Source of the DNA: Zonotrichia leucophrys gambelii
Lineage: Eukaryota > Chordata > Aves > Passeriformes > Passerellidae
Direction of reading: 5' to 3'
Assembly: GCF_028769735.1 (NCBI RefSeq)
Contig: NC_088172.1
Location: forward strand, 35,647,897 to 35,711,896
DNA length: 64,000 nucleotides
Below the pieces are notes generated by a model. The model saw nothing but the letters and a program-made list of their open reading frames with translations. It did no database searches and was not told the DNA's origin. This document shows, piece after piece, positions 44,401-59,000 of this stretch. Numbering within the stretch: position 1 is the first letter of the stretch; each line of letters begins with the position of its first letter. A program made the position numbers and the translations under genes.

Positions 44401-45767
44401 GAAGCACGTGGCATTGTCGGTGCCATTTTAGTCTCAGTTCATCCTGTGTCTTCCAGCACTCTCTGGCTTTTGCCTTTATCGCTTTTTATCTTTTCCCAGT
44501 ACGTCAAAATTAGCCAGACAAAGTTACTTTGTTTTTACCAAGAATAGAAGTTCACTAAGCTTTTCTGCCTTGTTAGGTCTAGGCCACCTTCTTGGTTGCA
44601 ATTAGTTTCTCTTCTCCCCCTCTTGTTCTCCCTGCTATCCTTTGCCAGGTACATACTCTGAGAGCCTCCCTTTTCCTTCCCAACATAATCATTCACCAGC
44701 TGCTCTCCAAACAGACCAGAAAAACCACTGCCAACCCCATCCAGATTAACAACACCTTTAAATCAACTTGGAAGGCAAATTTGGGCTTCCTGGCAGATGA
44801 AAAGCAGACAGTCTCAGTTTTGGGTTCCCCCCACACAGTGTGAAGGCAGCATGGAGCACACGGCAGGCCCTGCATTGGCTTTTCCCCCCCAGAGGCCTCT
44901 GCCATGCTCCGACATTCCCAAATGCACACGTGGGAGCCCAGCCCCATCTTCATCAGCCCAAAGCAGTGTCCTGCTGTGTGCTCAAGAGGCCAAGGCACAA
45001 AATGGAAGGAAGAGGAAGAGATGAGACCAAGGGACAATTTTTCTTTCAAATACCTTCCACACCTGTGCACCTTCCCTCTCACCAGGAGCCTATGGACCAT
45101 GGGATTAGTCCAGCCCCATTATTCCTAATTTACATGAGGTATCTGAAGTCAAACACTTTCACTTTAGGAAAGCAGTAAGGTCTTTTATCTTCTTTAGGTG
45201 CCAACAAAGAGCTGCCCTCTCATTCCCTCAGCCACACAGCCCTGGCCACCACACCTGTGTGCTCCAGATTCACTTTCCCTTGGACAGCTCCGGGGTGCAC
45301 AAGGACAAAGCCAGCAGGATCTCCGGGACCCCATGCCAGGACACAACCACGGAAGGGGCTGAAGAAACAGAATACACTTGAAGATTTTTACTCCCCATTT
45401 TGCAGCATTCATTAACAATTAAAGAAGTAACTTGATGAAAGATTTTATTCCAGCTGAGGTGGTGGGAACCCCAAATTGTTTGGATTGGTTTTGCATGTGC
45501 AAAGTATTACAGGGACACAGCACCCTGCCACTTTTGCTGCAGATCCCAGGTGTGGGCTGGAGAAAGATCTTACTTGGAATTTTATCTGTTGTTTACATTA
45601 GAGACAACAGTTACCTACCTGGCAGGAACACAAAAAGGATTAATTTTGGGGAGAGAAAAGGAGAGAGAAGAGAAATGCCCACACAGCTTTCTTTATACAG
45701 ATAAGAACAAAAGGTGTATTCATTGTTTACCCATTGTTATAAAAGACTGGGTTTGTTTTAAGCCTAA

Positions 45768-46013
<246 letters not shown>

Positions 46014-48080
46014 TGTTCCCAGGAGTTGGGTGGAGAACTGTTTGTACCTGCTGAAAGCAGGCAAGAAGAATACTGTTAAGGAACAAAAGCAGCAAAGCCA
46101 GCCAGTGAACATATTGCTCTAAAGTCTTGAATAGTGTCTACATTGAATGTAGAAAAATCATCCTCACCTTTTGGTGAACCAGGAGCAGAGAGCTCCGTGC
46201 TATGTAAGATATTGTAACTTAATAATGCAAGGGTGTCACTAGATGTTATAGTGGCACTTGTTCTGGACATCGGCTTTTGGTCAACCCAGGTGCAATAGAA
46301 TTTCTCATATTTTTTAAGCTGGGGAAGAGAGGAAAAAAATAATCTGCATTTTACTTTAGAGCTCAAGCTTGATTCTTGAAATAACCATGCAGATTAGTTT
46401 TACTATTACACTTTAGGCATCAGTCTATTTGAAAGGTCAAAGTGTCCTTACCACTTTGATTCCTACATTTGTTTCTAATACATGCTTTTCAATACCAATG
46501 ACAGAGAAATTCTGTGTGACAGATGGCTTATGTTGGTGTCAGTCTTCCATCAGATCAAACAAATATTTCAGTTCTCTAGAGAAGAGCCCAAAAGCAGGGT
46601 GAGGTGGGGACTAGGGAGAAGAATAGCCATTGGTAATAAATTCCATGTAAAGTGATGAAAACAAAAGGTCTGTTGGGCTGGATGAGTTTCTGCTCCTGGT
46701 GATTCTCGTGTGGGCACATGTGGCTCTGCCCACAGTGGCGGGTGGGAGGCTTCTAAACCTTTTCCTCTGGGTTTCTGCTGATGCACTTGGCAGTGAATTC
46801 CCTCAGTGCAAAATGGAAACAGCTTGGATTCCAGAGGCATTCTCCTGATAAACCCACTCTTCACTTCTGGCTGGAATCACAGTAAAATGCACAGCATAGT
46901 GTGGGTTTGCCACGTGCTCATCAAACACAGAAGATGCCTCCTGTGGCTGCGCACTCGGTTTTGGCTCTCGACCAAAATTCCTTACGTCGGGATACACGCC
47001 ACTATCTTTTATGTAAAGGCTGAGAAGTTTTTTATTTTACTTTATTTTTCAAGTTCCTTCCTTAGGTGTGGAAGCCTTATACTTTTTATTTACAGATTTT
47101 AAACACTTGAGTTTAAAGCCCATGGTAGAAAAATGCATAGACTTAAGCCCAGTGTAAGAGACTTCAGATTATTACTATGTAGAGTTGTACGTATATGCAC
47201 AGCACAGGGGTTATATTTTTATATATATTAAAATATTGTCTATCCAGAGAGCATTGTGATGTGGAAATTCTTTTTAAATTTATACATAAAAGGAACAAAT
47301 GGGAGATGGACTGGGTAACATAGAGGGGACAGGGGAAAGAAAATTCAGCAGTAGAAAGTAACCCCAAGCTAAGGATTGTCTGGTTTCCTTCCAAGCGGAG
47401 GGAAAAAAGCTGCCATACTTGCCTTTGCAGACTCAAATCCCAAATGCCATACCAGTAATTCAAGGAGAGTCCTGTACAGGGTGTGGGTGAGATCTTGCAT
47501 TCAATATCTAGTTGAATTTCATACCAAATACAGTAGCCTTTTTATATGAAGGGAGGTCTGCCTACAGCTTTGGGGAAATCAATGCAGATGTTTAGCTAAT
47601 CATCTTATTTTATTAATAACCATTTATAAAATAAAATTTAAAAAAAAAACAAAGACATTTGTATCTTGCAGTATTTAAAGAAAATGTGCTCGAGTCAGCT
47701 GAGTCAAGCTATAGGGTGACTCAAGCCTCTCATTTTGACAGTGAGGTTCCAGCCTTTGTTATGCAGTTGTTTTATTTATTCTTTAAAGAAAAGAAAAATA
47801 ATAAGCACAACAAAATTATATACTAGTATGTCATTTAAAGTATTTATGTCAAACAGGGTGCAAGTGTGAACCTAAAGATTGGAGCACAAGTTTCTAACTG
47901 CCTGGGGCAGGACTAATTTTAGTGTTGGTGTGTGTCTACCTCCAAAGGAGGTGCTACCTGTCAACAAGACTGAAACACATTCGACATTTTCAATTTAGCT
48001 TATTTCTTCATTTCTCACACTGGAACAAAACTGGCTATTTCTGTGAATAATATTAAAAACAGGGTTATCTGTAATGGTAT

Positions 48081-48088
48081 TGTATATA
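48081..48088 (+). promoter_or_regulatory. KLHL29: Pumilio-type UGUAUAUA motif in 3' UTR
   Basis: The 8-mer tgtatata fits the established Pumilio consensus UGUANAUA and lies 35 bases before the distal AATAAA. UGUA is also the core bound by cleavage factor I upstream of poly(A) sites, so the site could serve either role. A chance match is possible in AT-rich DNA. Confidence 0.4.
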
Positions 48089-48122
48089 GTTTATGTTTAC
48101 TGTTAAGTTCTTGTTATATTAT

Positions 48123-48128
48123 AATAAA
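48123..48128 (+). terminator. KLHL29: Distal AATAAA polyadenylation signal of KLHL29
   Basis: A canonical hexamer is preceded by UGUA-containing, T-rich sequence and followed within 50 bases by a tttgtcatgatt stretch that could act as a U/GU-rich downstream element. Cleavage would fall near 48140-48155. Confidence 0.55.
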
Positions 48129-51100
48129 TATATTTATAGATCTAGATTCAGCATCCAGATTGGATTAATTTTGTCATGATTGATCAAGGAAAAACACTGC
48201 ACTAATGGGGACTTCATGTTTCAACCCAGCCAGGGATGAAAATGTATTCATTCTATCTAGTTTCTCTTGCAAATCCAAAAATTTATTGCTAATACTTAAA
48301 CACTCAGAAGCTTCCAAAGTGCTTTCATTCTCATTTCAGAAAACATCTCTTAGAAGTAATTTTAGATTTTATTCAGAAGGACTGGTTTTTTGTTCATCTA
48401 TTTTCCCAAATGTACTATTAAGTAAAGAACAGAAGGCCTCAAGATAGTTTAGGAAACGATCTTGAAGAAAACCCCTGATAAACAGCTTCTTCATTTTTTT
48501 AAATGAAAGCAAAAATTTGTGCTGCACTGCTGCTGCAATGTCTAAAAGATGAAAGCTGCATTTGCCCTATGGTCAAAATTCCTTCATATCCAGTGTGGGA
48601 GCTCTGTACCTCACTGGATGCATTGTTCAGAGAGCAATTCCATGCAACTGTTCATGGCTTCTTTGATGTTTCATTAGGGTGTCATCTGGTAGTTGTAAAA
48701 CTGGATCTGGAACAAAGATGAGCCAAATATAACTAGTCTCAAATACCACCACAGTGGAACATTTCAGCCGGATCTGAGTAGCTAATTTCTGTTCTGCACA
48801 TTAACAGAAAGAGCCTAACATTTATTGAAATTGTCTCCAGTTCTTACAGAGTATTTAAGAGCGTGAACTGCAGTTTTTAAACATTTTAGTTTAGGCTTAG
48901 TGGCTGAGGTTGAACAGCCTGTGAAGATTACTAAAAGCCTTGCAATTCAATGTTACAAAACCATGCTGCAATAATCCAGACCAAGTGGGGTGAGTTGCCA
49001 ACCTTTCATCGAGGCTCTGCACGGATCTCTTACTCAGCACTAGTCAATAATACTTGGTAGGATGAACAAGACACAGACTATTTACTTTACTTGTATGTGG
49101 AAATTATTTTAGTACCCTTCTGGGAAGTTGGCTGAGTGCTTATGCCAAATGAATCATATGCACATATCTGCTCAGAGATTTTTCTTCTTAAAAGCTTTAA
49201 GAAGTTCAGGGGGACAGGCTGGCCCAACAGCCTCTTTGGCCCGCTGGTGTGACCCTCCCCTGGCCCACCTGGGAAGGAGAGTGATCTCCAAAGGGGCTGC
49301 TCACTGTGCTCAGGTAATCACCCACCCCTGACAATTTACACAAGTCATCCTCCTTCTCCCGTTGTTTCATCCAGCAGCAAACACACTGTGCTAATAAAAC
49401 CTCAGCAGCCCCATCTTCTAATTAACTGCAGGTAGGTGTTAAGGCTGAGCTTAGCACAGTGTAAGAGCAGCACTAATTGGGAGCGCTGGGCACACTCCAG
49501 CTTGCCCTTAGAGGGGGCAGACAAAGCAAGCCAGCCCAGCCCGCGCTCTGCAGCTGCAGGGATTAGCCAGGAGAGCAGCTGCTCCCGCCCGGCTCCAGCA
49601 GCACAGATCTGTTCAACCAGCAGAGATGGAACTGGCACAAGTGGCTCCAGGTACTCGACCACCCTCCCGGCTTCTCGTGAAGGATTTGTCTGGGAAAAAG
49701 GGAGCGGATCCCAAAGCTTTTCTCTGTATGGTCTCAGAACCACACTGCTGCTCTGTCCCCACTGAAAAAACATGATGTGGTGTAATGCAATATCAAATAA
49801 AACTACACACAGCACATGCAGTCAGGGCTTGGCAGGCTGCAACCTGTGCCAGGTCTGAAAGAAAACACTGACTCTGTATCTACTTGGACATTTTTAACTT
49901 GTCATGCTAATACAAGCTTTTTAAATTGGGTGAGACCCTTAAGCTCACCCCTTAATGCCTTCTTTCCCATTTGAAGTCAGCTCAAAAACAGGAGCTGAAG
50001 CGTGCCCTCAGCTGAGGTAGAGACGCCTGCATGTACAGAAGGCAGCACTAAGTTCCCATCATCAGTGAGTGTTCTGGGTTGATAACTTTAGAGTGCAGAA
50101 AAGACCAGAAAGAAAGTGGTCCGGAGGGAAGCAGATGCATCCCAGGCATGGTGTTCCCATCACTCATTACACTGAGCTGGACAGCAATACCAGAGCAGAA
50201 ACACCATTTTTCCTCCAAAAAGCCAAGCTGTTTGAGGCATGATTAAACACTCACTGAGGTTAGGATTCATGAGAGCAAGAGCTGACATTGTGGGCTCCTC
50301 AGCTGAGCTCTGGAAGCCTGGAAACAAAAACCAGAGTGGCAGACTACAGTGAAAACAACTCTCCCTTTGCTGGTCACCAGCGTTTTTTCTTTTGATAACA
50401 TACACTACTTTCAGGAAGTCCTGTTTAGCCAGCAGATTTCTCACAGAGTAATAAATTCCAATTTCCTTTATCTAAACAAATTCTACTTCAGTCGGCAGCA
50501 GCTTTACACACAGAATTAAGTGTTTTGGCTCAGTTACTACCTGGGAGAAGGAAGCTCCAGTGATGTCATCAAGCCATATCTGCTTCTGCATTTTTCATTA
50601 GTGGTGGGCTGTACAATGAAGGTTGGAAAGGCTTCCTGCTTTTAATTTCATAATCTGCTGGTTTTGAGCAGAGTTCTTTCTTCCTTTGGAGTCATACATA
50701 CCCCAGATCTTGCACAGCAAGATTCATAATGGCAAAATGCAATATCAAACCTCTGCTGTTGTCCAGCATCAGTGACTTTTTCCTGTTTTTTTGTGGCTAA
50801 AGAGTGGACACCTACCTAAGGTCACTTGTGACATTCCTAAAGAAGCATCTGCTTCTCACCTCATTAAAAACAATACATGTTAATAAAAAGTAGGTCTTGC
50901 AGATAAAAATGAGCCAATCCCTCTTCCACATCTTGGGAACTGCAGCAGTCTCTAATTTCTGATGCAATGTCCCTGTGCTGGTGGACAGCATCCAAATAAG
51001 GATCAGGGAATGGAACAGGGAAGGGGACAAACCAAATGCTCTTAAGAGTATCCTAAGCCTGATGCTCCACCAGAATCACTGTCCTTCTACCACAGAAACA

Positions 51101-51317
51101 ATAATCAGCTCTCACAAAGCAAGCCTACACTGCCAAACCCACTGGAATTTTAGTAGCTATTTCCATTAAAAGAGATAATATTTTAGTAAGTTATTATATA
51201 TTTTTGTGTCCAGTGAATGCAGTGCTCCATTACTTGTTACATCAATTTCAATTTTACCTATTTCAATTTAGGCCCAGCTTTTCTGCAAGTTCCTTGTTTC
51301 TGTATTGGAACATTTCA

Positions 51318-51660
51318 GGTCGAGAAAGCTGAGGCTGTTGTGCCTGGAGAAGGTTACAAGATCACCTCATAGCAACATTCCACTAACTGAAGGGATTCCC
51401 TAGAGGGAATCTAGAGAGGCACTCTTTGACAGGAACTGTTGGAAGAAGGGAGATTTAGATTAGATATCGGGAAGAAATTCTTTCCTGTGAGGGTGGTGAG
51501 ACATTGGCACAGGATGTCCCAGCTGGCACTGTTCAAAGGCAGGTTTGATGAGGCCTTGAGCAACCTGGTCTAGTGGGAGGTGTCCCTGCCCATGGTAGGA
51601 GATTGGAACTAGATGATCCTTAAAGGTTCCTTCCAATCCCTAACATTCTCTGATTCTATC
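51318..51660 (+). mobile_element. CR1 LINE 3' end with classic tail
   Basis: The blocks gaagaagggagatttagatt, agatatcgggaagaaattct, tcaaaggcaggtttgatgag and gatgatccttaaaggttcct run in the order of bird CR1, and the copy ends in cattctctgattctatcat, the typical ATTCT/ATTCTAT tail. It is 5'-truncated. Its 3' end lies about 200 bases before an older LINE on the same strand. Confidence 0.92.
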
Positions 51661-51859
51661 ATAAAAAAGCCACACATAGCCTTTCTGGGGAAAATTAAGA
51701 GTGGAAATGTGGCAGCTTGGGAATGGCTCATAGGTATCCCCTATGGAGGTCAATACATGCAGACTGCTCACTACCTGGAGAGAACATGAGACTTTCCCAA
51801 CTGGATAAGGGGTTTTTAATTCCAGAGGTAACCTAACACTCAACCATCTCCAGAAAGCC

Positions 51860-53060
51860 CAGAAGTCTCTGCCCTGCTGACATTCATTTTAATAACATGG
51901 GGATATTTCAGAGAGTGCCAATAATGTGACAGTTATCAAAGGGCAAGGGGAATGACCGGGTAATTACAGGGCAGTCACCTGACATCAAGCCCAAGTAAAA
52001 ATGGAAAGATGATATCTAACTAAAGTGATCATGAATCAAATGGATAAGAAGAAATACAATGATTTTCTAGAAAATTGGTTGTATCACACAAAGCTGATCT
52101 CATTCTCTGACAGGATTACACATTTGATTGATAAGGTAATAGATTTTCAACAGCATGTGACAAAACACTTCAACTTCCTCATGGTACAGTATTCAGACAG
52201 CAAATATTAAGTGGGCTAAGAAAAGGCAGATTAATTGAGGAATATCCAATCTGCTCAAGTAATTCTCAATTTGGTACTATCAGAGTGTTTCTAATGGGGG
52301 AATCCTCCCAAAGTTCTTGAAAGAAAACGTTGACATAAATCACAAGTCATAGACCTGTGGAAAAGGAAATTAGCCAAGGGAAAGATAATGAGGCCTGAAC
52401 AAGTCATACATATGGTGCTGGCTCCTCTGGCTGCCTGGGGCCCATAAAACTTCTTTTCATAAAGCTAAGCAGGACCTCAGAGAGGTGGGAATGGGGAACA
52501 CTGACATTCAGGATGAGAACTGCATCATGAAAAGCTGCAAGTCTGAGAAGAGTCAAACAACAAGTGTACACAGCCCAATTTCATGGTATAAAAGGCCTAA
52601 ATTGATCTTTAGATGTGCAAAAAGGGGGACAGGGAATAGGAATCAGTGATTTTTCCCTCTATAAATGGCACTGGTGGGACCTATGCTGGAATATCACATC
52701 AATTTCTTCTGTGAACAAATGTTTTAGAAGATGTTGAAAAATTGACCTTCTGCAGAATAAAGCCACAAAATTGACTTAAAGGCTGGAAAAATGCAGTGAG
52801 AGCCATAAAAACCTTGTTTTTCAGCAAAAAGAAGATGGAGAGGCTACTTGATCACAGTGCATTAGTGTCTTCATGGGAGGGAGAAACAGGCATGAACAGT
52901 CTAAAACACCAAGAGACGACAAGAAGCAGAGCCAGGAAGGTGAAACTGGGCCAAAACAAACGAGGAATGAGGCACATGGTTCTACCCACGAGTTTTAACT
53001 ACTCCATGAAAGTTCAGAGAGCAGGGCAGATGTACTCTGCAGACTAAATGCCTTCCCCAA
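51860..53060 (+). repeat. Old CR1/L3-like LINE, about 1.2 kb
   Basis: The start (gacattcattttaataacat, aatgaccgggtaattacagg, gcagtcacctgacatcaagc) lines up well with the pre-RT part of old CR1/L3, where the product reads roughly 'NYRPVSLTS'. ctcattctctgacaggatta matches the next block. Decayed C-terminal blocks follow to about 53040, including a tcatgaaaagctgcaagtct-like stretch and a block near 52860-53000. It is badly degraded, with no usable frame. Internal deletions are likely, since a full ORF2 of this type would be longer. Confidence 0.7.
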
Positions 53061-56015
53061 AACACTGTTAAGCCATTCAGGTGTCAGCAGGCCCTGGGCA
53101 TGCAGGAGATTAAATCATACGTGCCACAGCATCCGATTCCACAAACCAGTGTTTTCTGCTGGCATTATTCCCTGTGAACAAACCCAAATTTTTGTTAACA
53201 AATTGCTGAACATTTAAATCATCATTAGATGTCAGCTCATTTCCATTTCCACAATTTATTCTCATGCATTGACAAGATTAACAGTGCAAAATTTATGCTC
53301 AGCTTGTGCTTTCGTGGCTGTCCTCTGAATCTTGTGAAAAGGAAGCTTTTTAAAAAAAGCTTTTTTTCCTGCTGGACAAGCTTTGGATCTTAGAGCAAGA
53401 CTCTGAAGCAGCCTAGCCCCAGTATAAAGGTGAAACATTAATTTTATACCAGTTAAATCTCCAATGCTTTATGAAAATGTAGTCTTACATGCTTTTATTT
53501 ATGATACTTCAAATGTCTATAGGACACAGTCATTTACCATTAAACTGATGTAGCCACATTCAACATGCCACTATCCATGTTACATTTCCTTTCTCACACT
53601 AAACCTTCTGTAATGTCACAGAGAATACAGTGGGCATCACTTCAAAACTTATGTTGGAATTATGTTCATTAGAAACCTAAAACATATTAGCAATTTTCCT
53701 TTCCTATCACAAATCAGGTATCACCGTTCTTCCAGGCAGCCTCTACACACAGAAGTGATTCTGTAAGGTGTAACAAAGTCAGCAGGAGAATGCCAGATCT
53801 TTACAACAAATCTGTAGCTGGGGTTTTCAAAAACAGGTTCTTAGCTAAAACATAATTTTCTTTTCCTTCTACAGCAGAAAGATTCCTTCTTAGAAAACTA
53901 ATTGAGTCCAAATTTAATGTATTTTCTAGGATGAATCAATCCTCTATATTCTTTCACTCCCTTTGATGAATAAACACTTCAAAGGGAGTCCTTTTGAAAC
54001 TTGACCTTAAGTCTTTCCTTTCTCCCAAGGCAGAGTCCCAAAGAGGACAGGTCACCTCCCACAAACTCCTACTTTCCTGTAGACACAGTTGAGCATCTCT
54101 GGACTATGGCACAAATCAGATTTTACACTGATGCAAAAGGGTTTTCTCATGTCCACAACAAAACCAGGATGACAAAATGGTGTGAGCACTCCCAGAGCCA
54201 TCCAGGCTGAGGGACCTGCACATTTCTCACACACACTCTGCCAAAATCCAGACTGCTGGAGGACAGAAGCAAACCCAGCGAACCAGAGGAGTCCAGCACA
54301 GCAGAACCAACCCCACTTCATCTGCTGGCCAACAAACACATCCTGGGGGCTGCATCACTGACACCCCAAACGTGGAGCATGAACAGCCCCTGCCCCACCT
54401 CTGTCACTGGATGTGAGGAGCCTCTGAACCCAACTCCACATCACCTTCTGCACCTCAGCCTTGAAAGCAGCGTTACTGCACATCAGCATTCCAGTCCAGC
54501 CAATCACAGTGCAAAGGGCCAGGTTCACACTAACATTCCACCAGAAGTGATGAATCCATTTCAAATCTCAGCTGCTTATCATACTTTTAAAGGGAAAGGA
54601 TTTTTCCTCATATATAAGTAAGGCTTAGCATAGCGTAACTCAAGTGCAATTCTAAAATAAATGGAATTTCACAGTAGTCACAACAATCTACTGGCAGTGG
54701 GTTCAACTAAAATATACTTCCTATGCAAATTATCACACTGGAAAAAAAATAACTCACCTAGAAATGGAATGAGACTGAATTAATTAGTGTTAAAGTTTAT
54801 AATCCCTCATTTTTACATAATAGTTACATGACCACAAGTGAAGCATAAAAGGAGGAGGGAAAAAAAATGAAGTGTTTGGCTTCATTAATCAGTTCGTAAG
54901 TTTACTGATTTACCTTGCAGAATTTATTCACATGCAGTGCTGGCTTAAAACCCCATACATTACAAGTCCAAATCCTACCCAAGATACAGAAGAAAATAAT
55001 CTCATTTTTAATTTATTTAAATAAATTACCTGAAGAGCTTAAGGAGGAAACAGAGAATGTGCAGAACTGCAGATTTAAGGAAATATGGGAAATTGGATTT
55101 CAAAACTACATTCAAGGCAGAAATCAACAGCAGAAGGAAGCAGCATTAAGCAGTGAACACTTGACAAATATGAGTGTTGCACAAGCATCTACAAAGGCCT
55201 GAGGAACACCCACCCTAACTATTTCTTACTAAATCATGCTTTTGAAGTACCACTCCAAATTCACTAAGTATCTTTACAAGAATCCTTTTGTGAGTTCCCA
55301 AATATTTTGTCTCTTTCCACTGGTTATTTTTCCAGCCACTGCCAGAAATGAGACCTGAATCTCTTCCCTGTTAGCTGGCCATTCCCGCCCCTGGAAGACA
55401 AAGAGAGACACAAGACCTCACACTTCCTTTATTCACACTGCAAACCCAAGCTGGTGCCGGAGCCTGCGAGGTGAAAACACAGCAGCCCATGCTGAGCCCA
55501 GGCTCTCACCAATCACTATTATACAACAGGTATTGAATTTCATATCTAATTGTGCTTTCAAAGCTGCATGTAAAAGTGGAACTGGAGTCAGACATGAAGT
55601 TACTACTACCCAATTCCTCATCTACTCTTTTGCCCAGGAGCTCAAACAGTTTAAGGTACAAGAAAGGAAAAGAGGGAAATGTCCAGGGGTGTTCCATGTC
55701 CTATACCTCAAGAGTTCATCTATCAAAAACCAAAGACAAACAAGCCAAAGCTGTAAGAACAACTTCACTAAATATAATAAATAGAAAGGAAATACTCTTT
55801 CCTTTAAAAAAAACCTCTAATTAGAAGTAATTTCTCTAATGGACAAGCACTGAAAGCAGAAGTTGGACCAAACTGCTCAAAATAATTGAACAGCAAGATC
55901 CCAAAGTGTCACATCTGAACTGCAAAACCAAGGAGGTCTAGTAAGGAAAAGACTGCTTCCAGCCATTTCTTTTAAATACATTTTTGAAGGAGCTAAAGCT
56001 GTGTTTTCTTGTCAT

Positions 56016-59000
56016 CTTTATTCAAGTATTTCACAGCAGTTATATTACAAATTACAGTAAAATGTTCAAAATTTCCAGAAGTTCAAAAAAATTAAATAAC
56101 TTACTTCAAACTAACGTAAAATGAAGTCAAAATGCAAAACATCAATTTAAACACAATTCTGAATAAAACTATAGAATCCAAAATATACCATAGTTGATGA
56201 AGGAAGTCTACTTAATCCACAAAGTAGACACACGTTAATGAAACCGAACAGGACATCCCAATGTCTAAATAACCCAATGTACAAGATACAAAAGATGCAA
56301 GTACAAGCCCAAATTCAAGCTTATGGTGTGATTACAAAATAAAACAAAAACAAAAAAAAAGACTATCAGCTGCAGGACCTGCCATTCACGAGACTGAAGG
56401 TAAAACCAGCGCTGACTCACCAACTTAATTAAAAAAAAAAAAAAAGGAAGACAAGATATTACAAAACCCAGTAATCCTATAAATACATTGGCATATGAGG
56501 AAATCAAGTAACAATACAGAGGACACAAAACAAAACAAAACAAAATAATCACAGGTGAGATTCAAGCTTGCAAATACAATTAACTCCAGAGTCATCACCC
56601 AAGAGCAACTCTATCACTCCAAAACAGCCCCCCCAGCCCCCAGGGAAACCTCCTCCTCCTCCTCCTGGCTGGCCACATTCCACAGAGTCCAGGACAAGGA
56701 CTCACACAGGAGTTTATTTGCAATTTTCACAACAAGAAACAAGGAAGAGAGGTCAATTTGTACAAACTCTTGCCAGTGCTATGTGGCAAAAAAAATTAAA
56801 AACATACAAAGAGTAAACAAGTTTAGACCACATGGATAGATTAACAGCTGTTTTAACTCTATAACCACCAGACATCTGTAAAGGAAAACAAAAACTGAAG
56901 TGTGGTTATTTGGGCTAAGAAGGCGAGTATATCATTTTAGGTAAGCTGTCCACTAGAACATCTGATATTAGCTACGTTTCTCTAAAACAACATGGCAGCT
57001 CCTCAATCAGTAAAGTTGCCTCTTAATGATTTTTCCCAATCAACAACTGACAGTAAAAATTTTCCTTTAGAAACCTGACCTTTTAGAACCTTTTTTAATG
57101 CTAGGCATTAGCTTAAACTTGCTTTTTACACTCACTGGTGACTAAAATTCTCAACTGTTTTAGTTTATATAAATTTATCTTCTTAAAAATGAATGCAGTT
57201 TTATCTTCCACAAGTGCTGCTGTTACTTGAACAAAAACTTCTTTGAGTAAGTGAAACTGGAATAAATATTTTTAAAAAATTCTGCAGCAAGAACCTGAGA
57301 CTTGCAAAAAACCCTTTTATCAGAAACTTGCTACAAAAAATCTGCTACATTTCATTTAATCAAATCTTAAAGTTTGTAACAATTTCCATCAAAATACAAA
57401 ATGCTGTTAATGTACCAGACACATAAATATCTCAAACAGGTATGATGCTAATAAATACTAAATGAAACATGGAAAAAAATCCCATAATCAAATCTGAGAT
57501 CAAAGAATCTCATTTAAAATGTGTTTTCTGCTTGTTTTTGTTGTTTTTAATCGCACTTTCCCACCTAAAAAATACAGTGTTTCTGCATGGGTTGCATTTC
57601 GGTGTAACTAGATGTACATGAATGCTTAAAACCTTTTCCTGCTATTACCTATGAAGAAAAACAGTGGCATTCAGGGGTGAAAAAACTCTAAGATAGGCTG
57701 ATGTTTAACCACAACGGACAAAGCACTTTGGATTACTGCAGTAGCCCAAGGCCCATGTTTTCTCTCTCTGCAGCACTACCCTGGGATGAGGCTGGAGACG
57801 AGTCCCTAAGCCTGGCTTTGTACAGGGAGCAGCGTGATTACAGTCCTCCATAAACACTGTTGGTAACTAAAATACAAAAAGCTGAGGTAGCTCAGGATCT
57901 CTGCAGTAGTCTGTTTTGTCTATTAAAAACTAACCACACTGCGTTGCATATTTCTGCACAGACACTTCTGCAGCTACGTAGGGACAGCCACGATGAACGG
58001 TTCAGGATGGGAACAGCAGCCAACTGCTCTAGAACACTTCCATGTGGGAGTGAAATAAACCAGCCCAGGTAATGTTCTACATGTGATAAAACATAAAAAC
58101 TGCCTAGACTGCTCTCTCCAGCTGCCAGAAAGGAAAGGTGTTGAACCACACAATTCAGACCCAGAGAACTCTTAGCAAAGGTGGATTCAAAAGGCTCTCT
58201 TCCAATCCTCCCCACAGTAACAATGCTTTGCACAGAACAACTCGTGAAACCTAAGAGAAGTTTTTATTTTCAGCTGAGGTTGGGCTCCAGGACTTTGACC
58301 AACTATAGTGTCTTCTTGCCTGCATTGCACAGTCCAAGCTATATTACAAACACAGACCTTCCCAACAAAACCTGCCAGTATCAACCTTGCTTTCCTCAGA
58401 GAACTCGCACTGGAAAACAAGGACACGGTGGGAAAATGCTTCATTTTTAGCAACACAGAAGAGTTTCACTGTGTAACTTGTTTCTAAAACAAAATATATA
58501 CCAATGAAAAAGGAATTTCACCATTTTGGTAAAGTATGTGGCTTTTTCAGTGTGTCTTAGTTTAGTTCTGTAGAGTAAGACAGGCATTATAGAACCATAA
58601 TACTGGCTGCCATCCAATGAAGAGAATACAATTCATCCTTTTGGAGATCTTCATTCTGCAGACAGCTTTCTAACATTGCCATTTGCTATAATCCAAACAA
58701 ATTGCTTAGCCTTATCTTTCTCAATTGACTAAAAGGCACATTAAAGGCAGTTCTAGAGAGCCTCATCTTCAAATTACTGTACATCCAGTTACTCAAGATT
58801 CCTACCACAATGCATCACTGCCTTCTTTAGGACAGATTTTTTTTGTCCATAACCCCAGAGAAGAGAAAAATTGGAAAAAAAAAATAAAAAAGGTTGCCTG
58901 TTTAAAAATATTCAACTTAGATCTGCTCTTTCCAGTCCTCTTGTATGTGTTGGTCTTCACTTTGCCTGAAGTTTCCCCATAGATAATGCATGTAGAGTGA

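Larger units (their letters stand above)
46014..48150 (+). other. KLHL29: KLHL29 probable 3' UTR
   Basis: Downstream of the stop lies about 2.1 kb without exon-like sequence, increasingly AT-rich. Three AATAAA hexamers occur, at 46635-46640, 47630-47635 and 48123-48128. The last sits after UGUA motifs and a T-rich stretch and is the most convincing 3' end. Where transcripts actually end cannot be read from the DNA alone, and a longer UTR is possible. Confidence 0.6.
48151..56015. other. Intergenic region between convergent genes
   Basis: No gene is recognised in this 7.9-kb interval. It holds a CR1 3' end (about 51318-51660) directly beside a long old CR1/L3-like LINE (about 51860-53060). 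The rest is unique, mostly AT-rich sequence with a GC-richer patch at about 49440-49760. The 137-codon and 109-codon frames there run opposite each other and show no domain. Confidence 0.7.

Noticed and set aside
49402..49815. 137-codon antisense frame in the GC-richer intergenic patch
   Set aside because: An overlapping frame of 109 codons on the other strand and the lack of any domain point to compositional chance.
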